From positions 372,001 through 436,000 of the forward strand of contig NC_008011.1 of the NCBI RefSeq assembly GCF_000055945.1: DNA of 64,000 nucleotides. Direction: 5' to 3'. The notes under the pieces were generated by a model, which was given only the letters and a program-made list of their open reading frames with translations, was not told the origin of the DNA and did no database searches. Made by a program: the position numbers and the translations under genes. Source of the DNA: Lawsonia intracellularis PHE/MN1-00 (lineage in GTDB: Bacteria; Desulfobacterota; Desulfovibrionia; Desulfovibrionales; Desulfovibrionaceae). Shown one piece after another: positions 47,101-55,713 of this stretch. The stretch's first letter is position 1, and each line of letters opens with the position of its first letter.

Positions 47101-48386
47101 AGTATGTGCATGAATTATGGGATAGCCTACCCACATCCCATGAGGCATGGAAAAATGTTGCACAAATTCCTGATGAAGAATTATGGAAAGCTAGGTTAGA
47201 ACAAAAGCAGCCTCTTCTTAATGTAATAAAACATCTGGCTATGTCATCTAACCTCTCCTATAAAATCTTTGCAGAAGAACAGCAGAGTATTATACAACAG
47301 CTTTCTGAAGATGTACTTATTATTGGATTTGCAAGACGCTTTGCTCCATATAAAAGAGCTAATCTTATTCTTGCTAACCCTGACAGATTACACCATATTC
47401 TGAACAACCCTCAAAAACCAACAATTCTTGTTTTTGCTGGTAAAGCACATCCAGCTGATCAACAAGGGATTGATCTTATAAAACAAGTAATAAACTATAC
47501 AAAAGATCCTAGATTTTATGGTAAAATATTCTTTATAGAAAATTATAATCTTGCTATTGCAAAAATTCTTCTACAAGGCTGTGATGTTTGGCTTAATACT
47601 CCACGTCGGCCATATGAAGCATGTGGTACAAGTGGTCAAAAAGTAGGTGCTAATGGTGGACTTAATCTTAGTATTGCTGATGGATGGTGGTGTGAAGGCT
47701 ACAACAGTCATAATGGTTGGACAATTGGCAAAGAAATCGTAGACATATTACCTGAATCCGAGCAATGTGACTATAGTGATGCAGAATCCTTATATAGCCT
47801 TTTAGAAGAATCTGTACTTCCACTATATTTTAAAAAGGACACAAATAGCTTTTCTCCTTCATGGATAGCAATGGTCAAAAATGCTATGCAAACCCTTATC
47901 CCTGAATTTAATGCTGAAAGAATGCTTCATCAATATTTAGATGATTATTATCTTCCACTTGCAAAAAATCAGGTAACCTTTAGAGGTGATAACTTTGCTA
48001 TTCCAAAACAAATTACCAAATGGAAACAAGGACTTGAACAACGCTTTGCTACCATTAAAATACGTAATGTCCAAATTGAAGGTTTAACAGAAGATACTGT
48101 GCTTTATGGAGAACCTCTTACTATTACTGTAACGCTTAGTCCTGAATCAATGAAAGTTGATGAACTTCTAGTTCAACTTGTTATAGGTCCTGGAAAAGAT
48201 AATACATTTACAGAAATGCCAGATGTGTTAACACTCATGGTATCACAGCAATCTGGTAAAGAGGTTACATTCTCTGGAGTATATAATATTAAATATAATG
48301 GACCTAATGTTTATGGAATACGTATCTTACCTACAATGCCAGGGTTACTTTCACCATATGAAACAGGGCTTATCCTTTGGGTATAA
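44124..48386 (+). CDS. Fusion of GT3 glycogen synthase and GT35 alpha-glucan phosphorylase
   Basis: One uninterrupted 1420-residue frame. Residues about 8-560 are a GT3, eukaryote-type glycogen synthase: LFEVSWEVCNKVGGIYTVV at the start, FHEWMCGSGLL, and EPWGYTPQE with the catalytic Glu437-x7-Glu445 pair. Residues about 585-1420 are a phosphorylase of the short bacterial/archaeal type: NNVWWTWQPEAE (DUF3417-like), YFSTEYGLHESIPLYSGGLG, HMNEGHSAF, THTPVDAGNERF, and GTSGQKVGANGGLN, where Lys1173 should carry pyridoxal phosphate. Both active sites look intact. Synthesis from nucleotide sugar and phosphorolysis are therefore in one chain, at the end of the operon. Confidence 0.94.
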   Translation: MQQAVEQTTLFEVSWEVCNKVGGIYTVVTTKVPQAIKTFGDNYYLIGPNLGNNADFQETDEPCWETLSQSLAIRSLHCRFGRWNIPGNPKVILVNFKDRYNQNQLLYEFWNRYGVDSMTGGWDYIEPVMFGSACGEVINIAVKTLVEPVGGTAVAHFHEWMCGSGLLTIKQLAPDVGTVFTTHATILGRSMAGAGIDIYENLSQINPQREAAAYNITAKQSMESITAREADYFTTVSEITADEAEAFLGRRPDIITPNGLDLHIIADFSKDTSLTTTARQSILSRASQFIGQQLPNDTRIMIISGRYEFHNKGFDVFLDALGNVEQALRNSNKYVLALCTAIGGHTGVTKYALENHLESNMITPPMPLRIVTHHVYNIEQDPIITKCLRLGLTNHEEDHVKIIFVPALLNGQDGFFNMQYEQVLPGCDLGVFPSWYEPWGYTPQESAAHAVPTVTTDLSGFGMWVRKLQENNHVTDGISVIHRLHMPYDDTVNALQSVILEYATCSSEKLMQHRIAVRKVSEECSWEKFFPYYIQSYHSALAKANERISIHEPQKQTNTLVITGVSKTPNLRMLTAINQLPQKLGRLREVVNNVWWTWQPEAETIFTLLSKELWKQSGHNPLKMLEDICPAALMAAEKNTEIQECYNELITKFDEYMKNKPHTTDPSISSYHPIAYFSTEYGLHESIPLYSGGLGILSGDHLKAASDLNIPMVAIGLLYKNGYFQQRIDAQGNQIAMYPENNFSLLPISLVKTLQGDPVRIELDLFPGRQLFAQVWKMQVGHVPLYLLDTDIPQNILDDRRITARLYESDRDCRIRQEILLGMGGVRLLNLLKIMPSIYHMNEGHSAFMILERIRNLMLWFNLPFNTAQECVRGNTVFTTHTPVDAGNERFDPSLMEKYFSDYAKSVNLTWNDFMSLGRFSTNDRNMFEMTLLAIRNANKVNGVSRLHSQVSKHMWANNWKGLPVPEIPIGYVTNGVHIASYVGEHTRKLLKKYVHELWDSLPTSHEAWKNVAQIPDEELWKARLEQKQPLLNVIKHLAMSSNLSYKIFAEEQQSIIQQLSEDVLIIGFARRFAPYKRANLILANPDRLHHILNNPQKPTILVFAGKAHPADQQGIDLIKQVINYTKDPRFYGKIFFIENYNLAIAKILLQGCDVWLNTPRRPYEACGTSGQKVGANGGLNLSIADGWWCEGYNSHNGWTIGKEIVDILPESEQCDYSDAESLYSLLEESVLPLYFKKDTNSFSPSWIAMVKNAMQTLIPEFNAERMLHQYLDDYYLPLAKNQVTFRGDNFAIPKQITKWKQGLEQRFATIKIRNVQIEGLTEDTVLYGEPLTITVTLSPESMKVDELLVQLVIGPGKDNTFTEMPDVLTLMVSQQSGKEVTFSGVYNIKYNGPNVYGIRILPTMPGLLSPYETGLILWV

Positions 48387-48395
48387 AAAGTTCAC

Positions 48396-48439
48396 ATAAG
48401 ATAAGAAGGTATGGTAATTACCATACCTTCTTATCTTAT
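48396..48439. terminator. 44-base perfect palindrome, bidirectional terminator
   Basis: The sequence 48396-48439 is an exact palindrome centred on TAATTA. It forms a long hairpin with GGTATGG / CCATACC in the inner stem. It sits 9 bases after the fusion gene stop and 20 bases before the convergent argB stop, so it should stop both. Long T runs are lacking, so it may work with Rho or by blocking transcript decay. Confidence 0.8.
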
Positions 48440-48459
48440 TATAAGTAATAACTATGTAT

Positions 48460-49344
48460 TTATACTGGTTTTTTGACAATTTCTGTTCCAACACCTTGAT
48501 CAGTAAATAACTCAAGTAAAATGGAATGTTCCAACCGACCATCAAGAATTACCACTTTTTCGACACCTTGTTCAATAGCTTCTATACAACATTGTAGTTT
48601 AGGTATCATACCACCAAAAACAATACCATCACTAAACAGTTTAGGTGTATCCTCTAAATAAATAGATTGAATAAGCTTTTTATTAAGATCTAAGATACCT
48701 TCTACATCTGTAAGTAAAAGAAGTCTTGTGGCTTTTAAAGCACCTGCAATAGCTCCTGCTACTTCATCAGCATTAATATTATATGTTTGTTTATTATCTG
48801 TTCCAACAGGAGCAATAATTGGAATGAAGCCTTTTTCAATCAATGTATATAGCAATGATGTTTCAATATGAACAACTCGTCCAACATTCCCAAGATTGAT
48901 AATTTCAGGAGGTTGATTTTCTTTTGTAAGAATTAAATCATTTTTTTCAGCAAGAATGAATGCTCCATCTTTTCCAGAAAGTCCAACAGCTTTAGCTCCT
49001 GCTTGATTTACTTGGTTTACAATTTCTTTATTAACAGAACCAGCTAATACCATTTCAACAACATCCATGGTGGCTTTGTCTGTTACACGTAATCCTTCAC
49101 GAAATTCAGACTGAATATTTAATCTAGATAACATATTGCCAATCTGTGGTCCTCCTCCATGAACTACAATAGGATGAATACCTACAAGATTAAGTAATGC
49201 TATACTTTGAGCAAAGGATTGTTTCAGCAATGTATCTTTCATTGCATGACCGCCATACTTTATGACAATCACTTTTCCTTGAAATTTTTGTAAATACGGT
49301 AAACTTTCAATCAACATATGAGATCGAAGTCTTGCTTTCTCCAT
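48460..49344 (-). CDS. argB: Acetylglutamate kinase
   Basis: Second step of arginine/ornithine synthesis, phosphorylating N-acetylglutamate. The 294-residue protein has [30 protein letters not shown], the substrate loop [34 protein letters not shown] and [14 protein letters not shown] 49344 is chosen over GTG 49350 because AAGG lies five bases before the ATG and the GTG falls inside that Shine-Dalgarno. It follows hslU by 26 bases on the same strand. No other arg gene is seen, so it may depend on genes elsewhere. Confidence 0.95.
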   Translation of the reverse strand: MEKARLRSHMLIESLPYLQKFQGKVIVIKYGGHAMKDTLLKQSFAQSIALLNLVGIHPIVVHGGGPQIGNMLSRLNIQSEFREGLRVTDKATMDVVEMVLAGSVNKEIVNQVNQAGAKAVGLSGKDGAFILAEKNDLILTKENQPPEIINLGNVGRVVHIETSLLYTLIEKGFIPIIAPVGTDNKQTYNINADEVAGAIAGALKATRLLLLTDVEGILDLNKKLIQSIYLEDTPKLFSDGIVFGGMIPKLQCCIEAIEQGVEKVVILDGRLEHSILLELFTDQGVGTEIVKKPV

Positions 49345-49370
49345 ATCCACCTTATATTCACTCCATAGTA

Positions 49371-50672
49371 TTAAAGAATAAATCTGCTTAACTCTGTATT
49401 AGCACGTATATCTTCAAGATATGAAACGACATACTCTTTTGTTACTTCCAATGTAGTTCCAAACTTTTCTGGTGCATCAAAAGAGATGTCTGCAAGAATT
49501 TTTTCCATAATTGTATGTAAACGACGGGCACCAATATTTTCCGTTTGTGTATTCACATCTTCAGCAAATGCTGAAATTTCTTTTAACCCATCATCTGTAA
49601 AAACAATTTTTACACCTTCTGTTTCTAATAATGCTTCATATTGTCTTGTTAAAGCATTATCTGGCTCAGTTAATATACGATAAAATTCGTTTTTACCTAA
49701 TGCTTCAAGTTCTGCTCTTAATGGGAAACGACCCTGGAGCTCAGGAATAAGATCAGAAGGTTTTGATAAATGAAATGCTCCAGCAGCAATAAATAGAATA
49801 TGATCTGTCTTAATCAGACCATATTTAGTATTTACTGCACTTCCTTCGACAATAGGAAGCAAGTCACGTTGCACACCTTCTCTAGAAATATCAGAAGAGC
49901 GATGCTGTGATGCACTTGCAAGCTTGTCAATTTCATCTATAAAAACAATACCCATTTGCTCTACGCGTTCCCGTGCTAAATCTGTAAGTTTATCATTATC
50001 AACAAGTCGGTTAGACTCTTCTCCTACAAGGTGTTCCCAAGCAGCACTTACTTTCATTTTTCGACGATGTGTTTTTTGTGGAAAGATACGACTAAATGCA
50101 TCTTTCATCTGATTACCTATTTGTTCCATTCCAGGAACGTTTAAAATACCAATAGGCTGTGTTTGTTCTTGCACTTCAATATCGACTTCTCGATCTTTAA
50201 GATGACCTTGTCGAAAAAGACTTCTTAATTTTTCACGTGTAGCATCACGATTTTCTCCTATAGGAAGTAACAAATCTAAAAGTCTTTCTTCTGCCAAAAC
50301 TTCTGCTCGTTCACGTACTTTTTCTGCCTCTTCTTTCCTGACAAGATTAATGGATATCTCCATAAGATCACGAATCATAGACTCCACATCACGTCCAACA
50401 TAGCCTACTTCAGTATACTTGGTAGCCTCAACTTTAATAAAAGGAGCATGACATAACTTAGCAAGTCTTCGGGCAATTTCTGTTTTTCCAACACCTGTAG
50501 GTCCTATCATAATAATATTACGTGGAGCTACCTCGTCTCGTAATCCTTCTTGTAACTGTTGCCTTCTCCATCGGTTTCTTACAGCAATAGCTACCATGCG
50601 TTTTGCTTGCTCTTGTCCTATAATATATTTATCAAGTTCAACAACAATTTCACGTGGTGTAAGTTCATTCAT
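49371..50672 (-). CDS. hslU: ATP-dependent protease ATPase subunit HslU
   Basis: The AAA+ unfoldase that feeds the HslV peptidase. The start [22 protein letters not shown] is diagnostic. Walker [10 protein letters not shown] is at residues 57-65, the pore loop is in [16 protein letters not shown], and Walker [13 protein letters not shown] is near 240, with the inserted I domain between. The C-terminus ends in LSRFIL, the tail that docks on HslV. The 433-residue length is typical. HslV is not adjacent, unlike in E. coli, and the partner downstream is argB. AAGGAA precedes ATG. Confidence 0.96.
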
Positions 50673-50756
50673 TTGTGTTCCTTCCCTAGTACGTAGTTAA
50701 ATTTATACAATACATATGAACATCAAGTTGTTTATAATCCATAATTCAAAGGAACA

Positions 50757-51464
50757 TTACCTACCTAAATATGCTTTTTGAATCTCTGGATTACCTAATA
50801 AGTTCTTAGCAGTATCTTCTATTACTATTCTGCCTAACTCTAATACATACCCACGATTTGCTAGTTTTAGTGCTGCTCGAGCATTTTGCTCAACAATAAG
50901 AATAGTAACTCCAAGTTTATTAATATGCTGTACTGCATTAAAAATTGATTTAACAATAAGAGGTGCTAATCCTAAAGATGGCTCATCAAGTAGAAGCAAG
51001 CGAGGCTGACCCATAAGGGCTCTACCAATAGCAAGCATTTGTTGTTCTCCACCAGAAAGCGTACCAGCCAACTGCTCTTTTCTCTCATATAATCTAGGGA
51101 AAAGTTCAAAAATCCAGTCTAATGTTTTTCTTATCAAATTTTTATCTTGAATAGTAAAAGCACCAAGTTGTAAATTTTCAAAGACAGTCAAAACACCAAA
51201 AACACGTCTACCTTCTGGAGATTGACAAACACCTTGTCGTGTAATCATGTAACTAGGTAATGAAGAGAGATCCTTACCTCTAAAAACAATTGAACCCTTT
51301 GTTACTTTTACAATCCCACTAATAGAAAGTAATGTCGTTGTCTTACCAGCTCCATTTGCACCCAAAATACTTACAATTTCTCCCTCATTTGCATAAAGAG
51401 ATACACCATGTAAAACCTCTTCTGCACCATATCTTGCGTGTAAATCATTTACTTCTAGAAACAT
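50757..51464 (-). CDS. livF: Branched-chain amino acid ABC transporter, ATP-binding protein LivF
   Basis: One of two ATPases of the Liv importer. The 235 residues have Walker A LGANGAGKTTTLLSI, the Q-loop near VCQSPEGRRVFG, the ABC signature LSGGEQQMLAIGRALMGQP, Walker B LLLLDEPSLGLAP and the His switch VEQNA region. The VCQSPEGRRVFGVLTVFENL segment is typical of LivF rather than LivG. It is the last gene of the five-gene liv cluster, 52 bases after livG. Confidence 0.93.
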   Translation of the reverse strand: MFLEVNDLHARYGAEEVLHGVSLYANEGEIVSILGANGAGKTTTLLSISGIVKVTKGSIVFRGKDLSSLPSYMITRQGVCQSPEGRRVFGVLTVFENLQLGAFTIQDKNLIRKTLDWIFELFPRLYERKEQLAGTLSGGEQQMLAIGRALMGQPRLLLLDEPSLGLAPLIVKSIFNAVQHINKLGVTILIVEQNARAALKLANRGYVLELGRIVIEDTAKNLLGNPEIQKAYLGR

Positions 51465-51516
51465 TAATATATTCCTTAAATAAACAATAAGATAAAGGCA
51501 AAATCATACATTAGAT

Positions 51517-52278
51517 CTAGTCATCTTGACCAAGATATGCTTGGATAACTCTAGGATCTCTTTGTATATTCTCTGGATGACCAGAAGCAATTAATGTTCC
51601 AGACTCAAGCACTAAAAGTCTTTCACATACATTCATTACAAGATGCATATCATGTTCTATAAGAAGTATAGTAATACCTCTTTCTTTAATTGCATGTATG
51701 AGCTTAATTAAAACATTTGTTTCTGGATCATTCATGCTCCCAGCAGGTTCATCAAGAATAATAAGTTTTGGGTCAGAAGCTAGGGCCCTAGCTATCTCTA
51801 GTAACCGCTGATTACCATAGGAAAGACTTTTTGCCTGATCTATAGAATAGGAAGCTAACCCAACAAATTCAAGTTCACTTATAGCACGCTCAATAGCTGC
51901 TTGTTCTTCCTGACGTTGTGAAGAAAAACGAAACATACAGCTAAAGAAACCTGATTGCATTCTACAATGCCTACCAATAAGAACATTTTCAATAACAGAA
52001 AGATATGGGAAAAGGCGTATAGATTGAAATGTTCGAGCAATACCAAGATTTACAATAGCATAAGGCTTCATTCCTTGAATAGATTGTCCTGCAAAACAAA
52101 TCTCTCCCTTATTAGGAATAGAGTTTCCTGTAATTAAATTAAATATAGTTGTCTTACCAGCTCCATTTGGCCCTATAAGACCTATAATACTTCCCTGTTT
52201 AATTTCAAAAGAAACATTGTTTACAGCTATCAACCCGCCAAAAAATTTTGTTACGTTATTAAGAGAAAGAAGTGTCAT
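51517..52278 (-). CDS. livG: Branched-chain amino acid ABC transporter, ATP-binding protein LivG
   Basis: Second Liv ATPase, 253 residues. Walker A is LIGPNGAGKTTIFNLIT, the GIARTFQSIRLFPYLSVIEN Q-loop is typical of LivG, the signature LSYGNQRLLEIARALASDP has Tyr in place of the second Ser/Gly as LivG does, and Walker B is LIILDEPAGSMNDPE. The C-terminal LLIEHDMHLVMNVCERL carries the switch His. It starts 9 bases after livM, so translation is coupled. Confidence 0.94.
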   Translation of the reverse strand: MTLLSLNNVTKFFGGLIAVNNVSFEIKQGSIIGLIGPNGAGKTTIFNLITGNSIPNKGEICFAGQSIQGMKPYAIVNLGIARTFQSIRLFPYLSVIENVLIGRHCRMQSGFFSCMFRFSSQRQEEQAAIERAISELEFVGLASYSIDQAKSLSYGNQRLLEIARALASDPKLIILDEPAGSMNDPETNVLIKLIHAIKERGITILLIEHDMHLVMNVCERLLVLESGTLIASGHPENIQRDPRVIQAYLGQDD

Positions 52279-52287
52279 ATAGTATTC

Positions 52288-53274
52288 CTAATTCTGTCTA
52301 GGAGCAATAGGTGATCCAAAATCAGAATGTTTCTTATGTAAAAGATTTCGAATATTATAGACACGAGGTAATGGTGGTAATAAACCTTGAGGTCTGACAA
52401 TCATCATAATCATCATTGCTAAGCCAAAAATAAGCATTCTCGCATCTGCAAGGCTCCGAAATATTTCTGGCAATGCAATAACAAAACATGTTCCTAAAAT
52501 CACACCCAATTGACTTCCACCTGATAAAATAACAATAACAAAAATAATGACAGATTCCCAAATAGTAAATGAAGTTGGAGAAATAACAGTCATCTTACTT
52601 GCAAAAAGGTTCCCAGCTATTCCTGCCCAAAATGCACCAACAACAAATGCTAACCACTTATAGTGAATAATATTAATTCCAGAACCTTCAGCTGCTACCT
52701 CATCTTCTTTTATACTATTAAAAGCTCTACCATATCGGGATGAAAATAACCAAGAAAAAAGGAGCATAGTCAAAAGAACAATACCCCATATTAGATAATA
52801 AAACTGAGTAGTTGTACGAATAACTATATCACCAATAGTAGGACGAGATATACCAAAAATTCCATTAGCACCACCAGTAATACCACAAATATCATTAGTA
52901 AGTGCAATTCTTACAATTTCTACAATACCAATACTAACAATAAGAAGATAATCTCCTCTTAAGGAAAGAATGGGCCGTACTATAATAAGAGCAAAAAAAG
53001 CTGTAGTAAAACCAGCTAAAGGTAATAGCCAAAGAATAGGGATCTGGTAGTATGTATTACAAATAGCAGTAAAGTAAGCTCCAACAGCATAAAATGCTGA
53101 GTGCCCCATATGAAAAATCCCTGTTTGGCCAAGAATAACATTAAGAGATAACGCAAGTAAAACATAAAGACCAACATTTGAAGCAACATCAATCCAATAA
53201 TTATTAAGGAAAAGTGGTAAGATAGCAATACAAACTCCTAGTAATAGAGAGCAATATCGTCTTATTCTACTCAT
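52288..53274 (-). CDS. livM: Branched-chain amino acid ABC transporter permease LivM
   Basis: A 328-residue inner-membrane permease with about eight to nine membrane segments. The LNVILGQTGIFHMGHSAFYA and LSLRGDYLLIVSIGIVEIVR segments are LivM hallmarks, and the cytoplasmic loop RYGRAFNSIKEDEVAAEGSG is the coupling helix that meets the ATPases. Its start overlaps the livH stop by 4 bases. It pairs with LivH as the transmembrane channel. Confidence 0.94.
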   Translation of the reverse strand: MSRIRRYCSLLLGVCIAILPLFLNNYWIDVASNVGLYVLLALSLNVILGQTGIFHMGHSAFYAVGAYFTAICNTYYQIPILWLLPLAGFTTAFFALIIVRPILSLRGDYLLIVSIGIVEIVRIALTNDICGITGGANGIFGISRPTIGDIVIRTTTQFYYLIWGIVLLTMLLFSWLFSSRYGRAFNSIKEDEVAAEGSGINIIHYKWLAFVVGAFWAGIAGNLFASKMTVISPTSFTIWESVIIFVIVILSGGSQLGVILGTCFVIALPEIFRSLADARMLIFGLAMMIMMIVRPQGLLPPLPRVYNIRNLLHKKHSDFGSPIAPRQN

Positions 53275-54173
53275 AATTTGTCTGCTACCCTCTCACCAAG
53301 AAGACCTGTTGGTCGAACAACCAAAATGATAATCAAAATAAAAAAAGCAACAGCATCTTTCCACCCAATAGAAAGATAAGAGGCAGCTAATGTTTCAACT
53401 ACTCCTAATAATAACCCTCCTAACATTGCTCCTGGAATATTTCCTATTCCTCCTAAAATAGCTGCAGTGAATGCCTTTAAACCATATAGCCAGCCCATAG
53501 TAAAAGAAATTTGGCCATAATACATACCTACCATTACACCTGCAATACCGCCAAGGCCAGCACCAATAAAAAAAACAAGAGAAATAATTTTGTTTACATT
53601 AATACCCATAAGCCGTGCAGTAATTTGATCAATTGCAACAGCTTTTATAGCCATTCCTATAGATGTCTTATTAACAAAAAAATATAAAGTTACCATGAGG
53701 AAAAATGAAATAGAAATAATAATAAGTCGCATGAAAGAAATATGTACCCCAAAAATATCTAAACTAAGTGAAGGGAAAAATGTTTCTGGATATACATAAA
53801 AATTTCCACCATAAATAAGCATAATAGCATTCTGTAAAAAAATAGATGCACCTAAAGCTGAAACAACAGCAGATAATCTATTTGCTTTTCTTAGAGGACG
53901 GTAAGCTGTACGTTCAAGAAGAACGCCCAAAAATGCAACTATAACAAATATAGTAAACATCACTAAACCAATAGCAATAGGTTCTGCAAGTGTTGATAAA
54001 CCTAAGGAAAATAAAAGAGTAAATCCTATGTATGCACCAATGGTAAAAAGTTCTCCATGTGCAAAGTTAATCAATTTAAGCACGCCATATACCATGGTAT
54101 AACCAAGAGCAACTAGGGCATAAATTCCCCCTATTGCTACTCCATTAATAATCTGTTGAAAAAATTCAATCAT
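53271..54173 (-). CDS. livH: Branched-chain amino acid ABC transporter permease LivH
   Basis: A 300-residue permease. The start FFQQIINGVAIGGIYALVAL and the YGVLKLINFAHGELFTIGAY segment are diagnostic for LivH, and GMAIKAVAIDQITARLMGIN is the ATPase coupling loop. AFTAAILGGIGNIPGAMLGG lies near the end. It follows the substrate-binding protein gene by 50 bases, a gap that often holds a hairpin tuning expression of the abundant binding protein, though none is clear here. Confidence 0.95.
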   Translation of the reverse strand: MIEFFQQIINGVAIGGIYALVALGYTMVYGVLKLINFAHGELFTIGAYIGFTLLFSLGLSTLAEPIAIGLVMFTIFVIVAFLGVLLERTAYRPLRKANRLSAVVSALGASIFLQNAIMLIYGGNFYVYPETFFPSLSLDIFGVHISFMRLIIISISFFLMVTLYFFVNKTSIGMAIKAVAIDQITARLMGINVNKIISLVFFIGAGLGGIAGVMVGMYYGQISFTMGWLYGLKAFTAAILGGIGNIPGAMLGGLLLGVVETLAASYLSIGWKDAVAFFILIIILVVRPTGLLGERVADKL

Positions 54174-54223
54174 ATAGTAGAGCTTATTGACAAAAACTAA
54201 AAAGAGTTAGTTAGACTATTGCA

Positions 54224-55348
54224 TTATTTTTCAAGAATAAATGTTCCCTGTTCATCAACATAATATACTTTATAAAAATTCCCTATACGATCTCCCTGCT
54301 CATCAAAAGAAATTGGCCCTGTCAACCCAGGAAAATCCTTTAGTGTATGTTTTAAATAAAATGCAATAGATTTAGGAGAATCTTTTCCTTGCTTTAAAGC
54401 TTCAATAATCACATTAAATGCTTCACCAGCAAAAATAGGCCAAATAGCGCTAGGTAACTTATGATATTGTTTTTTGTATTCCATAAAAAATGCTTTTGCT
54501 TCAGGTGTATTAAAGTCATATGCTGTAGGAGGACTCAAAAAAAAGTATCCTTTAGCAGCTTGTTTTCCTGCAATTTTAACAAGATCTGTATTATTTGTTG
54601 CATCTCCACCCATAATTGGAACAGACCAGTTCATCTCTGACTTTTGACGGAGTAATAAACCAGCCTCAGGGAAATAACCTGTGAAAAAAATCAGATCAGG
54701 ATTTGTTGTTTGGATTTTAGTTAATATAGCAGTATAATCCTGTTCACCTGGTGTAAGCGCATCAAAAAATACAACAGAGCTACCTTTTTTTTCAAGTTCT
54801 CTCCTTGTCTCTTGTGCTAACCCTTTTGCATAAGAAGAATTATCGTGTAGTATTGCTATAGACTTATATCCTTTTTGACTAATGACATCTGCGGCTACTA
54901 TACCTTGATCACTATCACGAGGGCTTGTACGAAAAAATAGTGGTAATCCTTTATCTGTTAACCTATTACTTGTAGAACCTGTAGCAATTTGTACAATTCC
55001 AGCTTCATTAATAATATTTTGTGTTGCCTCTGTAATAGATGAACCATAAGTACCAATAATTGCTACCACACCAGAGGAAACAAGTTTTTGAGCAGCTAAT
55101 GCTGCTGTTCGAGGATCACTTGCATCATCCTCAATAATAAGCTCAACCCTTTTTCCATTAACTCCACCTAAATTATTAACATTTTCTGCTAATAATTTTA
55201 CAATATTTTGCATCTCTTGACCTTCATTTGCCCACTTTCCTGTAAGTGGACACATTAAGCCTATACGAATCACTTCCTCACAAAAAGCATTTCCTACAAA
55301 TATATTAACACATATAGCTAGTAATAATATTCTCAACCATTTCTTCAT
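54224..55348 (-). CDS. Branched-chain amino acid ABC transporter, periplasmic substrate-binding protein
   Basis: Periplasmic binding protein of the Liv type (Peripla_BP_6). ATG 55348 is preferred to the longer frame from 55369 because GGAG lies five bases upstream and the following residues MKKWLRILLLAICVNIFVG form a signal peptide. The mature part has IRIGLMCPLTGKWANEGQEM, VNGKRVELIIEDDASDPRTA, VAIIGTYGSSITEATQNI and IAILHDNSSYAKGLAQETR, the usual ligand-binding features. It is the first gene of the liv operon, so its promoter lies in the 55349-55713 spacer. Confidence 0.93.
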   Translation of the reverse strand: MKKWLRILLLAICVNIFVGNAFCEEVIRIGLMCPLTGKWANEGQEMQNIVKLLAENVNNLGGVNGKRVELIIEDDASDPRTAALAAQKLVSSGVVAIIGTYGSSITEATQNIINEAGIVQIATGSTSNRLTDKGLPLFFRTSPRDSDQGIVAADVISQKGYKSIAILHDNSSYAKGLAQETRRELEKKGSSVVFFDALTPGEQDYTAILTKIQTTNPDLIFFTGYFPEAGLLLRQKSEMNWSVPIMGGDATNNTDLVKIAGKQAAKGYFFLSPPTAYDFNTPEAKAFFMEYKKQYHKLPSAIWPIFAGEAFNVIIEALKQGKDSPKSIAFYLKHTLKDFPGLTGPISFDEQGDRIGNFYKVYYVDEQGTFILEK

Positions 55349-55713
55349 GCATACTCCAACTATATACATAGCTTATAACAACAATACACTAAAAAATAAG
55401 ACATACTAAATATAATACATATTCATATTTTTTAATACCTATATTAGTCTACCTGATATATCAACCAAAAACATGGCTATATATGACACAGACACCAAAA
55501 TAATAGTTACATTTTTTAACAAACTATCCTAGCATTATGTTTTTATAATAAAAATATTAGAAATGATAAAAGAGTATAGTTTATACTCTTGCCTTACCTA
55601 AAAATCCAACATATACTCTTCTAATATATGTTTGTTCCCTATAATCAATCTATCGAATTATTAATAATAGAAGGATATTTTTAACTCATCCTCATTATGG
55701 ATAGAGGTATCCC
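55349..55713. promoter_or_regulatory. Divergent spacer upstream of the liv operon with two inverted repeats
   Basis: No gene is visible. It must hold the liv promoter and the promoter of the Yip1-type gene. AAGAGTATA (55570-55578) with TATACTCTT (55582-55590) is a nine-base inverted repeat with a three-base centre. AACATATA (55608-55615) with TATATGTT (55625-55632) is a second one with a nine-base centre. The sequence is otherwise AT-rich. Either could be an operator, but no regulator is identified. Confidence 0.45.

Noticed and set aside
44124-48386. Assembly artefact joining two genes
   Set aside because: The frame is continuous, with a plausible linker of about 30 residues between domains and no internal Shine-Dalgarno and start at the boundary; I accept the fusion but state how to test it.
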